Assembly: GCA_027563935.2 (NCBI GenBank)
Contig: CM050449.1
Coordinates: 57,491,949-57,555,948, forward strand
Direction of reading: 5' to 3'
Length of the DNA: 64,000 nucleotides
DNA from: Costus lasius
Taxonomy: Eukaryota; Streptophyta; Magnoliopsida; Zingiberales; Costaceae
Shown here: positions 35,153 to 47,083 of the stretch, piece by piece
Numbering within the stretch: the stretch's first letter is position 1
Layout of the letters: each line of letters begins with the position of its first letter
The notes under the pieces: model-generated
Database searches by the model: none
What the model saw: only the letters and a program-made list of their open reading frames with translations
Told to the model about the DNA's origin: nothing
Translations under genes and position numbers: made by a program

Positions 35153-36449
35153 TGAAGTAGGATGAAACTCCAAAGAATCCATCCTAAGTTATGTAGCTCT
35201 ATTCTACTTAACGCACACAAGCACAAATGCAATTAACTCAGCAGAATGGAAAGTAAGAAAACATCTGTAGATTCAAAATTACTAAGCAGAAGGATGATAA
35301 GCTAGCATGCAACCTAGATCTCCAAGTTAACCTACTCATTTAGAGATTACCTGAGGCCCCCTTTAGGGAAGGAGGTCAAGACCCCTTTCTTTGAATCCTC
35401 CTACTCCCGGATCTTGGCGATGAGGTCAAGATTTAAAGGGGAAATTAAAAGGCCAATTACAATCACAAGTTAACAAGAGGGGGGCGCAGAAGACAAAGCC
35501 CACAAGCCCTCTTAAACTATAACAAAATCCTTAAAGGATCTTGATCAGGTCTTCTGCTTGTAGCTAATGCTTCAAGTCGATCTTTAGACTTCAACCTCCA
35601 AAGAAAGTCCTTCACAGTAGCCTTCAACCTCACAAACTCAAAGACCAGCATTTGAGGGAGGAAGAAGATGTGGAGGTTTCTGTTAGGGAAGAAAACACAA
35701 AGGTACTCTCGGCACAACACCAAGCACACGCTAACAAGCTGGAAGTTTCCTATTTCATAAAATGTAGACTAAGTGCAAAGTGTGAATTACAATGGCTTTA
35801 AACCCCTTAACCCTCAAAGATCATATTCCCTCATAATGTATCTTAGGGCTGTCAACTCTCGGCTTGAACGTGGATGGCTGAGATGAGATGGTCCTTTCAA
35901 GCTCCTTCATTGGGTATAGTGGGCGGCTACATTGTTCTTTGCTTGTGGCCGAAGTATTATTGAGAGGGAGTGGAGACTCTCAGTTGAACAAGTGTAGGAA
36001 CAATCAATGCGCATACTGGTGGTGGAAGTGGCTGATTGGGCGCAAGAAGTATGCTTGATGCTGATTGGCTTCATGAGGAGCTGTCGTGACGTGAAGAGGT
36101 GTATAGCCGAATAGGGTGAAGCTTATTCTTGCATGTTTGACTTGAGTTGCTTGATTGACTTGTCTTTGACGATTTGTTGAATTGTCTTGATGAGGTGGCC
36201 TGATCTAATGGCTATGACTTAGATTGTTGATTGGTCTTTGTGAATTACAGGTGCAAAACATCCTAGGTTAAAACAACCTACTACATCATCTAGGAAAGTA
36301 AAACTGACTTAAAGAAAATAAAATCCTAGGCTATTCCTACTCTAAAACATAATAAGTGAAAGTAAACAAACAAGCATTACTAAATCCCCGAAGGTGCTCC
36401 TGAATTAGTTGCCTTTATCTCTATATATCCTCCATGAATCCTCCTTCAC
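35153..36449 (-). repeat. Possible LTR of element L
   Basis: The inner edge is TGAAGTAGGATG next to the PBS. The outer edge is uncertain; CTTCA near 36449 would complete a 5-bp inverted repeat and give 1.3 kb. No second copy exists in the window, so neither the boundary nor the family can be confirmed. The short ORF at 35517-35729 is not recognised. Confidence 0.35.
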
Positions 36450-36572
36450 TTTAGAATACCTTTTCTCAATTAAAACCTCAAGAATCAATTCAAAATTTAT
36501 TGAGCGAGCACTAGAGTAGGTCATGACTGTATTCTATTCAAAGTTGTTATCACAATTGGTGACGATGGTCAC
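36450..36572. other. Short unassigned spacer
   Basis: About 120 AT-rich bases between L and the Ty3-type LTR. Nothing recognisable. Confidence 0.3.
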
Positions 36573-38029
36573 TGATGTCATGCATTTATACAACATATTG
36601 CGGCTTAGTTTTGTTATCATTCTAGGGTTAAAATCATAGTTTTATCCCATTTATGCATCTAAAAACTTTATATTACTCAGAATCTTCACTTCTCCTTGAT
36701 TTATTAAAATGCAGGAATTATCGACAAAATCTAAAGGAATTTAGAGAAACTGAAGATATGGGATTACTCTTCATGACGGAATGAAGCCACACGTCAAATT
36801 TCAGATGAAACAGAGTACTCTACAGAGATCACGGTCATACCTATACACCCATGCACGGCCATGCATCACCCTGCATTCCCAGACATCACCGAGGAGTTCA
36901 TAGGCATACTTGTGCATCCATGCACGGCTGTGAAGACCTCAGTAGATTCATTTCATACTTCATCGAGGAGTTCATAGCCATACCCGTGCACCCATGCACA
37001 GTCGTGAAGACTTTGGCGAACCAGATCCAGACGCTATGAGGACTTCACGGCCATACTTGTGCATCCATGCACAGCTGTGAAGTTGTCCACCATTCATGAC
37101 ACCCTTGCGGTTTTTCGTCCGAGTCTTGCTATTTTGGAAGCGAAATTTAGGGAAAACTAAGGGGAAAGATTCCTAAATGGGCAATGAAGGTTTTGTGATA
37201 GTTATCGGATGGTTTCAAGCATCGTTTCGAGGGGATTTTGGCAAGAGGAGACAACAAGGGTTCTTGGCGATGAACTCAACTTTAGGGGACTTGTTGGCAG
37301 TTATTTCTTCCTCATTTTAACGTTGAAGATCGTGATTCACCCTCTCGTTTCATAGATCTAGCCTTTCCTTTATTTTGTATTGATTTTTCATGAGAGATTT
37401 GATGTATTTCACGATGAATATTATAGCGTAAACTCATTTTTGGGATTTGGGCGTAACCTGCTATAAGGATGTTGGTCTTTTGTGATATTTAATTAGTACT
37501 TTATTTAATTTTCTATTATTCTTATTTAATCTTTGTTGCGAATATCTCATATTAATGCGTTGGCAAAGCATTCGTATATTTTAGACGTTGTGGGATGGAC
37601 TAAAAGGTGAACCGCAACGTTAGAACCTCTTATATTAGACTTGTAGTTTCGATCACTAAAGTAGGTCAAAACTACTCGAGGAATTAAGAAATTCTTCATA
37701 AAACTCATTGGATCTACTTAACCAAGTAAGCCACGAAAGTAGGAGACTAAGGTTATGTCAGATATCAGATCGTAGCCTGAAAGGGGACGATTTGTACACT
37801 ATGGAGAATTTCCTTACGAACATAGATTACTCAAACTAAGACTTTATGAGGTCAAAAAGTGTTACATTTTGAGTGTAATAGACCTTTTTTTTTTAAATTC
37901 ACCTTATAAATTATAAGGCTTTTTTGTTTAGTGGATTCTAGCTTCTAATGAGCGCAAGCATTCATTGTTAATTACCCCTGGAAATTAGGGCACCTTTGAT
38001 TAATAGATCTATATGAATAAACAACATTC
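36573..38029 (+). repeat. Ty3/Athila-type LTR M, plus strand, interrupted by B
   Basis: Starts TGATGTCATGCATTTATAC, like the H LTR start on the minus strand. It shares with H a downstream block around ACGTTG and a block around TTTTGGGATTTGGG. It has about four imperfect copies of a 35-bp unit (near 36835, 36905, 36980 and 37050), each with GTGCAT-CC-ATGCAC or a variant. No clear CATCA end is seen before element B begins, so the LTR is either cut by B or its end is degraded. Confidence 0.5.
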
Positions 38030-39712
38030 TGTTGGGGTATGCCCTTAAGGCTAATGTTTGAGGCCTTGGGTTATTATCAGTATCATGTATAAACTTTATG
38101 TTTATAAAGGCAATGGTTGTTATTCAGGTTGTTGCATTATCTACTGCTATATGTATACTTCTGAATAATGTCTCTATGGTGTTCAGCTTGGCTGACATGC
38201 AGTATAGTCCTTAGTCGAGATATCTTGGTGAACATGAGACAGCCTTGATATGATTGAGACTAATATGTATTCTAATCTTATAGGATGCTTTGAGCATGGA
38301 ATAAGATGTAGACTCATAGGTACATTGGATGTACTGGACAGACCCTACTTAGGATATTCAATTGTTTGTCACAATGTGAATAATCCTTATATGCAAACAA
38401 GTGGCATATTTCCTCTGACTTGAGATCACTTGTGTTTCTAAATGATGATTGGCATTGTCTTGAGGTAGTTCAATATCATTTGAAATATAATGGTTATAGA
38501 CTATCTTGGATAATGAGCATGAGTCATGTTAGGGCACTAGTGATAGATATAGGATTGCCTTCTGCTTATTTGGAGTGTGATGTTCTAAAGGGGCCCCCTG
38601 GATGAGATGATTGAGAAAGTGTATGGCCATACCCAGATGACTATGTTCATCTGATCTAATCATTCTCATCATATTGGAATTACAGGCTTGACACTCTTGT
38701 CCAATAAGAACGTCCAGTGGCAAAGGAAACATGTATGTCAAGTGAATTGGATTCACACTTGTGCTGTGGTTTGGGTGTAGTCTTGGAAGACTCTTTCCTT
38801 TATATCGGGAGACAGTGATGTGTTGCTAGATACCCCTCTCTGATCGTGATAACTTAAGTTATCGTTACCGACATTTAAAGGAAACCCTTAGGGTCGCACA
38901 ATTTGATGATATGGCTTTCTTATGTCAGATCGTGTGGACTAAATTGTTTAGGTTCAGTTTAAAGGAGTTTAAACTCTGATTGTAAGTGAGATCTGGTCTG
39001 ATCATGTTTGATTGATTAGGGCTTGAGATCGGTAAGCTTCGATCGAGAGAATTGATGCTTAATCCATGAGATCAAGAGCATCAAGAGATGTATGGTTAGA
39101 TCTTGAGCCTTTTTGGTTTTGTATGATCTAAACCAAGTCTTGGTTTGATTTGGTCTTTGAACCAAATTCTATAGAACCGGTTCATTATATGAACGCATGG
39201 TTCAAAGGGAGAAGAAGATGCGATCGGTTCACTTGGAGTGAACGCATCATGCGTTGAGGGCTTGCTATTTTTGGAAGTTGAATTTTTCCAAAATAGAAGC
39301 ACGCCTCCACGTTCGAGGGTAACGCTTCTCTCGTCGCCCATCTTCTACTCTCGAGACTCCTCTCATTTTGGTAGAGAGACTTCACGCCAAGGAGGAGGTT
39401 CGGAAAAACGCCAAGAGAGCATCTCATTCTCCTCACACGGCTAGGACACCTTGGAGAGCTTTGCTAGCACAAGGAACGCCAAGAAGGAAGCCATCACCAT
39501 CTTGTGTGCGTTCACTTTGGAGGAGAGCCACATCGCCCTCTTATTTCCAAGTCGCCATCCAAACAATGGCTATGGTAAAATCTTTGTGTTGATCTATGAA
39601 GGCTTTAAGTTAATCATATGTTCATGCCATATGTGATCATGTTGAAATCCTTATTTCCGCCCATGCAAAATTTTAGAAGTGCATGCGTTTAGGGTTTCGC
39701 CCCCCCCTTTCA
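38030..39712 (+). repeat. B 5' LTR
   Basis: 1683 bases from TGTTGGGG to TTTCA. It ends with a C run but lacks the G half of the terminal stem seen in its relatives. The mini-exon ATG-GCT-ATG is at 39566-39574 and the donor GTAAAA begins at 39575. Confidence 0.92.
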
Positions 39713-41479
39713 ATTGGTATCAGAGCTGCGTTATGGCTTGATCTTATATGATTGCTTTTTGAATAGATCTAAACCTAAACATCATGCGAAAAATACATGC
39801 TAGTCTTTAGATGTATGTTTTTGCTTGTGGCGCATGTATGATATTCTTGTTGGCGCATGTTGAAGATTTTTGTCAAAACTTAAAATCATGCGCGACTCCA
39901 CTTAGATCTAAAAGCGCCTACTTGAAATACTTAGACGGGTTACTAGGGTTGAAGTCATCAGTCTAGTCTAGACCCAACAGTCTGATCAGAACATCTGACA
40001 GCCTAGATGGGTCGACCAGATAGCACCTATGCGCAACATTAGGTGGCTATAGGTCGACTGCAGAAAGGCGTGTAGCGATGTTTGATTGAGGCGACTAGTG
40101 AACGATCATGATTAAGGCCCGGGGTCACACCCGCTTGCCAGAAATCATGTGGGATGTTCAGCCCTTAAGGCATGCATTGTTGACCATGAGGTCGACGCGA
40201 GTCAGTTATGACTTGGTGCATGCAAGGGCAGTGGGTCTGACTTGGTCTGATGAGTGGATCCCTATTAATGGACCGTTGTAAGGTAGTAGGGCTCATAAGG
40301 AAATAAAATTGATGCCATGGGTTTTTTTCAATATTTTATTTTCCTGTTTGGTTCACAAGTTGCTTGTTTAACCTGATTAGGTGTCTATTTCATCTTATGT
40401 GGGCTGCCCTATTTGTGTGCTGTGCTGGGGCCTGCGTGCCTGGATTAATTAATTGTAAATTTTTATTGTGATCTGCGCATCACATTTTCAATTTATGATA
40501 ATGTGTAATTGACCTGTGAGTCAAATCATGTCTAGATAGATTAAAATGTATTTTGATCAGACATGAGCACAGAGCACACATGGCAGAAGCGCTTGCAGCA
40601 AGTGGCTTGACCAAGGGGGAGGTCTAGAGTTCAACTCTAGCACAGGCGCATTTGAGCTATAGAAGGCGCTTGGGCCCGGGCTGGGCCAGATGAAGTATCA
40701 AGAGACCCATAAAGAGCTCTAGAGAAGACTTGTGTAAAACTAGGGTTTTACTTAGGCTTTATGGGCGTTTACCACATAAGATCATCGTGCTTTCTATTTA
40801 CTGTTTAAGTAAAAATAGTACATGCATGATTTATCTTTCTGCTATCACCATAGGATTTGCATGATAGTAAGAAGATAAAAGGACCGTTAAAATCCAACGT
40901 TAAATATCAAGCACGAAGGCCTTCTGACGCGAAACCTCACTGTTCTGACTATCGTTGGGGCCGTGTTGTACCCACTCAGTGGGCACGCCCATCTATCTTC
41001 AGACGGTGTGTGATTACACCTGCGTGTTATAGAGAAGGGATTTATCGCTTCTCGTTGCTCAGCATAGCACGTGGTGGTCCAGGGAGTAGGTCAGGTTAGC
41101 TTGACCATGTAAGCTACATATTGAGCATATGTTAGCTATATGGAGGCAGCCATCTGTGGAATCAGAGACTGTGTTGTACCAACTCAGTTGGCACAGTCTG
41201 CTGGATTGCCCAGATGAAGGGGAATCGCACGGGTTGGCGATTGGCATGGATAAGCCTACCAGTGATTAGTGCTTGAATTCTCTGTGCATCTTATCTCGCC
41301 TGAGCGGGACGCGGAGACCAAGTATGAAATCTGGATCCCATCTCACTAAAAGAGTTTTTCTCTTTCGGGCTGTTTTGCTGGATTTTTCAGCCAGATAAAA
41401 TAGTGAGAAAAGAATCACTCTTAAGTCCTGGATTGATTCTAACATGGATACTGACCTTGTTGTTCTTGTATTGTTGTAG
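39713..41479 (+). other. B leader: PBS, predicted intron, structured RNA
   Basis: PBS TGGTATCAGAGC is at 39715-39726. The conserved hairpins lie between about 40960 and 41410, and arm 2 of the junction pairs as GGCTG/CAGCC. The acceptor TAG ends at 41479, and the exon continues I-P-A-A-T-N-T. The usual gag ATG after these codons is absent in B. Confidence 0.65.
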
Positions 41480-44400
41480 ATTCCTGCAGCAACGAACACT
41501 ACAGGGCTCAATTTGCGATCCATACTGGAAAAGGAGAAGTTTGCTGGGACAAACTTCTCAGACTGGTACAGACAGCTTAAGATTGTTCTTAAGGCTGAGA
41601 GGAAACTGTATGTCCTTGAGACGGCTATACCGCCTCAACCCGCTTCGAACGCCGCAAGGGCGGTTCGGGATGCTTATGAGAAGCACGTCAGTGATAGTAC
41701 TGATGTCGCTTGCCTTATGCTTGCGTCAATGACGCCAGAGCTCCAGCGTCAGCATGAGGATTTATCTGCTATTGATATTATAGCAAATCTCAAGATGCTG
41801 TATGCTGCACAGGCAAGGACTGAGCGCTATAAAATGACGAAACTTTTCTTTCAGAGCAAACTGACTGAAGGGAGTCTAGTGGGAGCTCACGTACTCAAGA
41901 TGATTGGGTACAAGGAGGCTCTAGAGAAACTGGGACACACCATCAATCAGGAGCTTGTTGTAGACATCATCCTGCAGTCTCTCCCGGCTTCATTCGATTT
42001 GTTCATTATTAATTTTAATATGAACAAGATCGATTGTACTCCGGCAGAGTTACTGAACATGCTCTGCACCACAGAGCAGACTCTTGAGAAGGGAAAGCCT
42101 TCATCCTCTATCTTGATGGTTCCTTCAAGGAACAAGAAGAAGGGGAAGAAGGGCAAAACCCCTATCAAGAGCTACAACAAAGCTCTGAAACAAAAGATAA
42201 AGCAGTCAAAGGAATACAGATGTTTCCATTGTGGCCAGTTGGGTCACTGGAAAAAGGACTGTAAAGCGCTCCAAGGAGAGAAGAAGGGAAGCAAGCCTTT
42301 CAATTCTGGCTCAGGTATTTTCGTGACTGAAGTCATGGTATCTTCTTCTATTTCATGGGTGTTGGACACTGCATGTGGAGTTCACATTTGTTCAAATGTA
42401 CAGGAACTCAAGAGAAGAAGACAGGTGGGACAGCATGAGGTGGACCTACGAGTTGGAAACGGGCCACGGGTTGCTGCTGTTGCTGTAGGAGTATATCACA
42501 TCTCTTTACCATCTGGTCTTGTATTAGAACTTGACAATTGTTATTTTGTGCCGAGCATAACTAAGAATATTATCTCTATTCCTGCTCTTGTCAGGAAAGG
42601 GTTTTCCTTTGAATGCAAAACTTTAAAGTGTTGTATTTCATTTGATAATATTGTTTATGCTACTGGGTCGATTAACAATGGGTTATTCATATTGGACATG
42701 GAATGTTCTGTACAACAAATTGATAATAAGAAAGCCAAGTATGCTGATGACAGCACCTTGCTATGGCATAGTCGTTTAGGCCATATTAACAAGAAGCGCA
42801 TTAAGCGGTTGCATGACCATGGACTGCTAGGATCATTCTCCTATGAGGAGCTTGATACATGCAAAGCTTGTTTAATGGGCAAAATGACGAAGACTCCTTT
42901 TTCTAACAAAGGTCAAAGGGCTTCAGGTTTACTTGACCTCATTCACAATGATGTGTGTGGGCCATTTAGTAAACATGCCAGAGGTGGCTATTCATACTTC
43001 ATTACCTTTACTGATGATTTCAGTAGGTATGGTTATGTCTATCTTATCAGACATAAGAGTGAATCTTTTGACAAGTTCAAAGAGTTCAAAAATGAAGTAC
43101 AGAATCAGTTAGGCCGAAATATCAAGGCACTTCGATCAGATCGAGGTGGAGAATACTTGAGTCATGAGTTTACTGACTATCTGAAGGAGTGTGGGATTAT
43201 CTCACAGCTCACTCCGCCAGGAACACCGCAATGGAATGGTGTGTCCGAGTGGAGAAATAGAACCTTATTGGATATGGTTCATTCAATGATGAGTCAAGCT
43301 ACTTTACCTTACTCCTTTTGGGGATTTGCACTGGAAACAGCTGCAAAGGTGCTAAACCGAGTGCCATCCAAGGCCGTTTCAAAGACTCCATATGAGTTAT
43401 GGTATGGGAAACAGCCAAGCTTGACATTTATTAAAATCTGGGGTTGCGAGGCTTATGTCAAAAAGCTCGCCTCTGGGAAACTGGAGAGCAGATCTGATAA
43501 ATGTATCTTTGTCGGTTACCCTAAGAAAACTAAGGGTTATTATTTCTACGATCCCAAAGAGAACAAAGTGTTTGTTGCTCGTACGGCTATTTTTCTTGAG
43601 AAGGAATTTCTTCTGCAAGAGGCCAGTGGGAGAGAAATAAAGCTGGATGAGAATCCAGAAGAAGGGCAAAGAAGTCAAACTCAGTTGGATGAGCCTGAGC
43701 CAATAGAACAGGTTACTGAACAACCTGAGGCTCAGATATCACGGGAACCGTGAAGATCGGGAAGGATCCGTCGACAGCCTGAGCGCTATGACGGAGTCTA
43801 CATCATTGATGATGAACCCCTTACTTATGCGGATGCGGTCAGTGGACCGGAATCAGCGAGATGGCTTGAAGCTATGCGAGCCGAGATGGACTCCATGTCA
43901 GATAACCAAGTCTGGGATTTGGTTGATCCGCCTCCGGGAGTAATCCCTATAGGCTGTAAGTGGATCTTCAAGAAGAAGATTGACATGGATGGTAACATGG
44001 TTACCTATAAAGGCAGGCTAGTTGCGAAAGGTTTCAAACAAATCTACGGAATAGATTATGATAAAACTTTCTCTCCTATAGCTATGTTCAAGTCTATTCG
44101 GATTATTCTCGCCATAGCAGCATATTATGATTATGAGATCTGGCAGATGGATGTGAAGACCGCTTTCCTTAATGGAAAACTGGAAGAGGATGTGTATATG
44201 ACACAACCTGAGGGTTTCATCAATCCATCAGATCGTCATAAAATATGCAAATTAAAGAAGTCCATTTATGGACTAAAACAAGCATCGAGAAGCTGGAATA
44301 TTCGTTTTGATGAATCAATCTGTGAATTTGGTTTCATCAAAAATGAAGATGACCCGTGTGTATATAAGAGGTTTAGTGGGAGCGTGATTACTTTCCTAGT

Positions 44401-45120
44401 CCTCTATGTCGATGATATCTTAATCATTGGAAACGATATTCCTGAACTGCATGCCGTCAAAGCATGGTTAAGAAAATGTTTCCAGATGAAAGATTTAGGA
44501 GAAGCAGCCTATGTATTAGGTGTGAAGATCTATAGAGATAGATCTAATAGGCTTCTCGGGCTGTGCCAGAGTACTTACATCGATAAAGTCCTGGAGAGAT
44601 TCCATTTAGAAAATTCTAAAAGAGGATATCTTCCAGTCAGACATGGTCTGAATCTTTCAAAGAGCCAGTGTCCTCAAACACAGTCTGAGAAAGATGAAAT
44701 GGACAATACGCCTTATGCTTCGGCTATTGGGTCCATAATGTATGCGATGTTGTGTACTCGCCCAGACGTCGCTTACGGGTTAAGCGTGACCAGTCGATTC
44801 CAAAGTAATCCAGGTAAGGCGCACTGGATTGCGGTCAAGAACATTTTAAAATATCTTCGGAGGACCAAAGATATGTTCTTGATATATGGAGGTCAGGAAG
44901 AACTCAGTATTGAAGGATATACTGACGCTTCGTTCCAATCTGACCAGGATGATTTCCGATCGCAATCAGGCTATGTTTTTAGCTTGAATGGAGGAGCAGT
45001 GGTATGGAAAAGTTTCAAACAATCTATTGTTGCTGATTCCACAACAGAAGCCGAGTATGTTGCAGCCTCGGAAGCATCCAAGGAGGCAGTGTGGATTCGT
45101 AAGTTCGTTCAAGAACTTGG
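41480..45120 (+). pseudogene. B gag-pol, part 1 (no internal ATG, one stop)
   Basis: Runs collinear with the intact family-1 polyprotein through gag, knuckle (CFHCGQLGHWKKDC), protease DTA, integrase (with GVSEWRNR instead of GVSERRNR after the catalytic Glu region), RT YVDD and the first part of RNase H. Where A has ATGAGC, B has ACAGGG, so unspliced RNA has no gag start; the first in-frame codon of the open run at 41513 is TTG. One stop, TGA at 43751-43753, replaces a CGA Arg codon between integrase and RT. Element A cuts the gene at 45120 after codons for ELG, between the TEAEY and CDN motifs of RNase H. It resumes at 54346. Confidence 0.9.
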
Positions 45121-45892
45121 TGTTGGGGTATGCCCTTAAGGCTAATGTTTGAGGCCTTGGGATTGTAAAAGTATCATGTAATAAACTCTTATGTTTATAA
45201 AAGGCATGGTTATTATTCAGGTTGTTACCTTGTCTGCTGTAATAAGTGTACTTCTGAATAATGTCTCAAAGCTGTTCAGCTAGGCTGACAGGCTATAAGT
45301 CCTTAGTCGAGATATCTTGGTGAACATGAGACAGCCTTGATATGATTGAGACTGATATGAGTGCTACTCCTATAGGATGCTTCGAGCATGGAATAAGATG
45401 TAGACTCATGGGTACATTGGATGTACTGGACAGACCCTACTGGGATATTCCATTGCTTGTCACAATGTGAATGATCCTTGTAAGCAGCAAGTGGCACATG
45501 TCCTTTGACTTGAGATCACTTGTGTTTCTAAATGATGATTGTCATTGTTTTGAGGTAGTTCAATATCATTTGAAACATAATGATTATAGACTATCTTGGA
45601 TGGTGAGCTTGAGTCAGGTTAGGGCACTTGTGATAGATAAAGGATTGCCGTCTCCTTGTTCAAGGAGTGTGATGTTCTAAAGGGGCCCCCCCTCTATAAG
45701 AGATGATTGAGAAAGTGTATGGCCATACCCAGATGACAGTGTTCATCTGATCTAATCATGCTCATAGTATTGGAGTTACAGGCTTGACATGCTTGTCCAA
45801 TAAGAACATCCAGTGGCAAAGGAAACATGCATGCCTCGTGAGTTTGATTCACACTTGTGCTATGGTTTGGGAGTAATCTTGGAAGACTCTTT

Positions 45893-45902
45893 CCTTTATA
45901 TC
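45893..45902 (+). promoter_or_regulatory. Candidate core promoter, family-1 LTR
   Basis: CCTTTATATC is conserved at the same place in all family-1 LTRs. It is a weak TATA match. If used, R-U5 would be about 920 bases, longer than in F, so another start further downstream is possible. Confidence 0.3.
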
Positions 45903-45943
45903 GGGAGACAGTGATGTGTTGCTAGATACCCCTCACTGATCGT

Positions 45944-45959
45944 GATAACGTGAGTTATC
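45944..45959. promoter_or_regulatory. Conserved inverted repeat GATAAC-N4-GTTATC
   Basis: Present in all family-1 LTRs with a changing 4-base centre (GTGA in A, GTAA or TTAC in others, TTAA in B). Conserved arms around a free centre suggest a dimeric DNA-binding site or an RNA stem. The binding factor is unknown. Confidence 0.45.
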
Positions 45960-46668
45960 GTTACCGACATTTAAAGGAAACCCTCAGGGTCACACAAATT
46001 GGAGATATGGCTTACTTGAGTAAGATCGTGTGGACTGAATTGTTTGGGTTCAGTTTAAAGGGATTTAATCTCTGATTGTAAGTGAGATCTGGTCTGATCA
46101 TGTTTGATTGATTAGGGCTTGAGATCGGTAAGCTTCGATCGAGAGAGATGATGCTATATCGGTGAGATCAAGAGCATCAGGAGATGAACGGTTAGATCTT
46201 GAACCATTAGGTTCATAGATGGTCTAGACCATTTATTGGCTTGGCTTGGGTTAATTGGTCTTGGACCAAACCGACATTGAACCGGCTCATGGATGAGCGC
46301 ATGGTTCATGTAAGGTGAGTTAAGGGCTTGGTTCACTTGGCGTGAACGCTTAAGCCTTCAACACATTCCATATTTGGAATTCGGTTTTCAAATGGGATGT
46401 GTGTAACGCCTCCACATAAGTGTGGGAGGTTACTCACTTGTTGAATGCGCTTGTGAAGGCTTCTCCAATTTTCGGTGAAGCACGACAAGGACGAAGACAA
46501 GGAAAAGGAGTCTCGCCAAGCAAGCTATTCTCTCCCTTCCATACGGCAAAGAACCTTGAAGCCTTGCTAGCACAAGGACGACAAGGTGTAGGCCATTTTT
46601 CTTCTTGTGTGTGGCACACTTTGGAGGAGAACCCTATCGTTCTCTAGCTTCCAAGCCGACTCCTTCCC

Positions 46669-46683
46669 ATGGCCATGGTAACG
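46669..46683 (+). other. Predicted mini-exon end and 5' splice donor (A)
   Basis: ATG-GCC-ATG (46669-46677) followed by GTAACG. The ATG-GCN-NNG/GTA arrangement is kept in every family-1 LTR here: A, B, C, D, E, I, J and K. Joined to the acceptor at 48682, the ATG is in frame with gag. Confidence 0.65.
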
Positions 46684-46999
46684 AATCTCTCACTTGTTAT
46701 TCAAGTTGATTATATGAAAGTATAGAATGCGATCTTATGTGGAAACCCTAATTCCGCTGCTATGAGAAAGAAAGATATGACTTGCGCCCCCCTCATGAAA
46801 GGGGTTCTTCTCACAATAGGGTTTGCGCTCCCCTCTTGAAAGGGTTCCATCAATTGGTATCAGAGCGAATCTATACTTTTTCATATGATTGCTTGCGGTT
46901 CTAATGAGTAGATCATCATGTTTGATCCATGAATATGTTTGTGAATAGATCTAAAGGTGATTGCTTACATGCCGAAACCTACATGCTAGTTTAGAACTT

Positions 47000-47083
47000 A
47001 GATGTATGTTTCTTCATGAGTTGCGCAAGATGTATGTTTCTTCATGAGTTGCGCAAGATGTATGTTTCTTCATGAGTTGCGCA
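47000..47083 (+). repeat. 28-bp tandem repeat, 3 copies, in A leader
   Basis: Three perfect head-to-tail units starting AGATGTATGTTTCTTC and ending GTTGCGCA, about 135 bases after the PBS. Other copies have single diverged versions. Confidence 0.92.

Larger units (their letters stand above)
45121..46852 (+). repeat. A 5' LTR
   Basis: 1732 bases from TGTTGGGG to TTCCATCA. U3 includes the inverted repeats ATGCT-TCG-AGCAT (45377), GTACAT-TGG-ATGTAC (45412) and GTATGGCCATAC (45717). U5 includes the mini-exon and donor, and two copies of a CCCCTC...GAAAGGG stem at the very end. Short ORFs inside are not genes. Confidence 0.95.

Noticed and set aside
39096..39636. ORFs on both strands in the B U5 considered as genes
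   Set aside because: They overlap on opposite strands within an LTR, have no recognised domains and are not kept in the other LTR subtypes.
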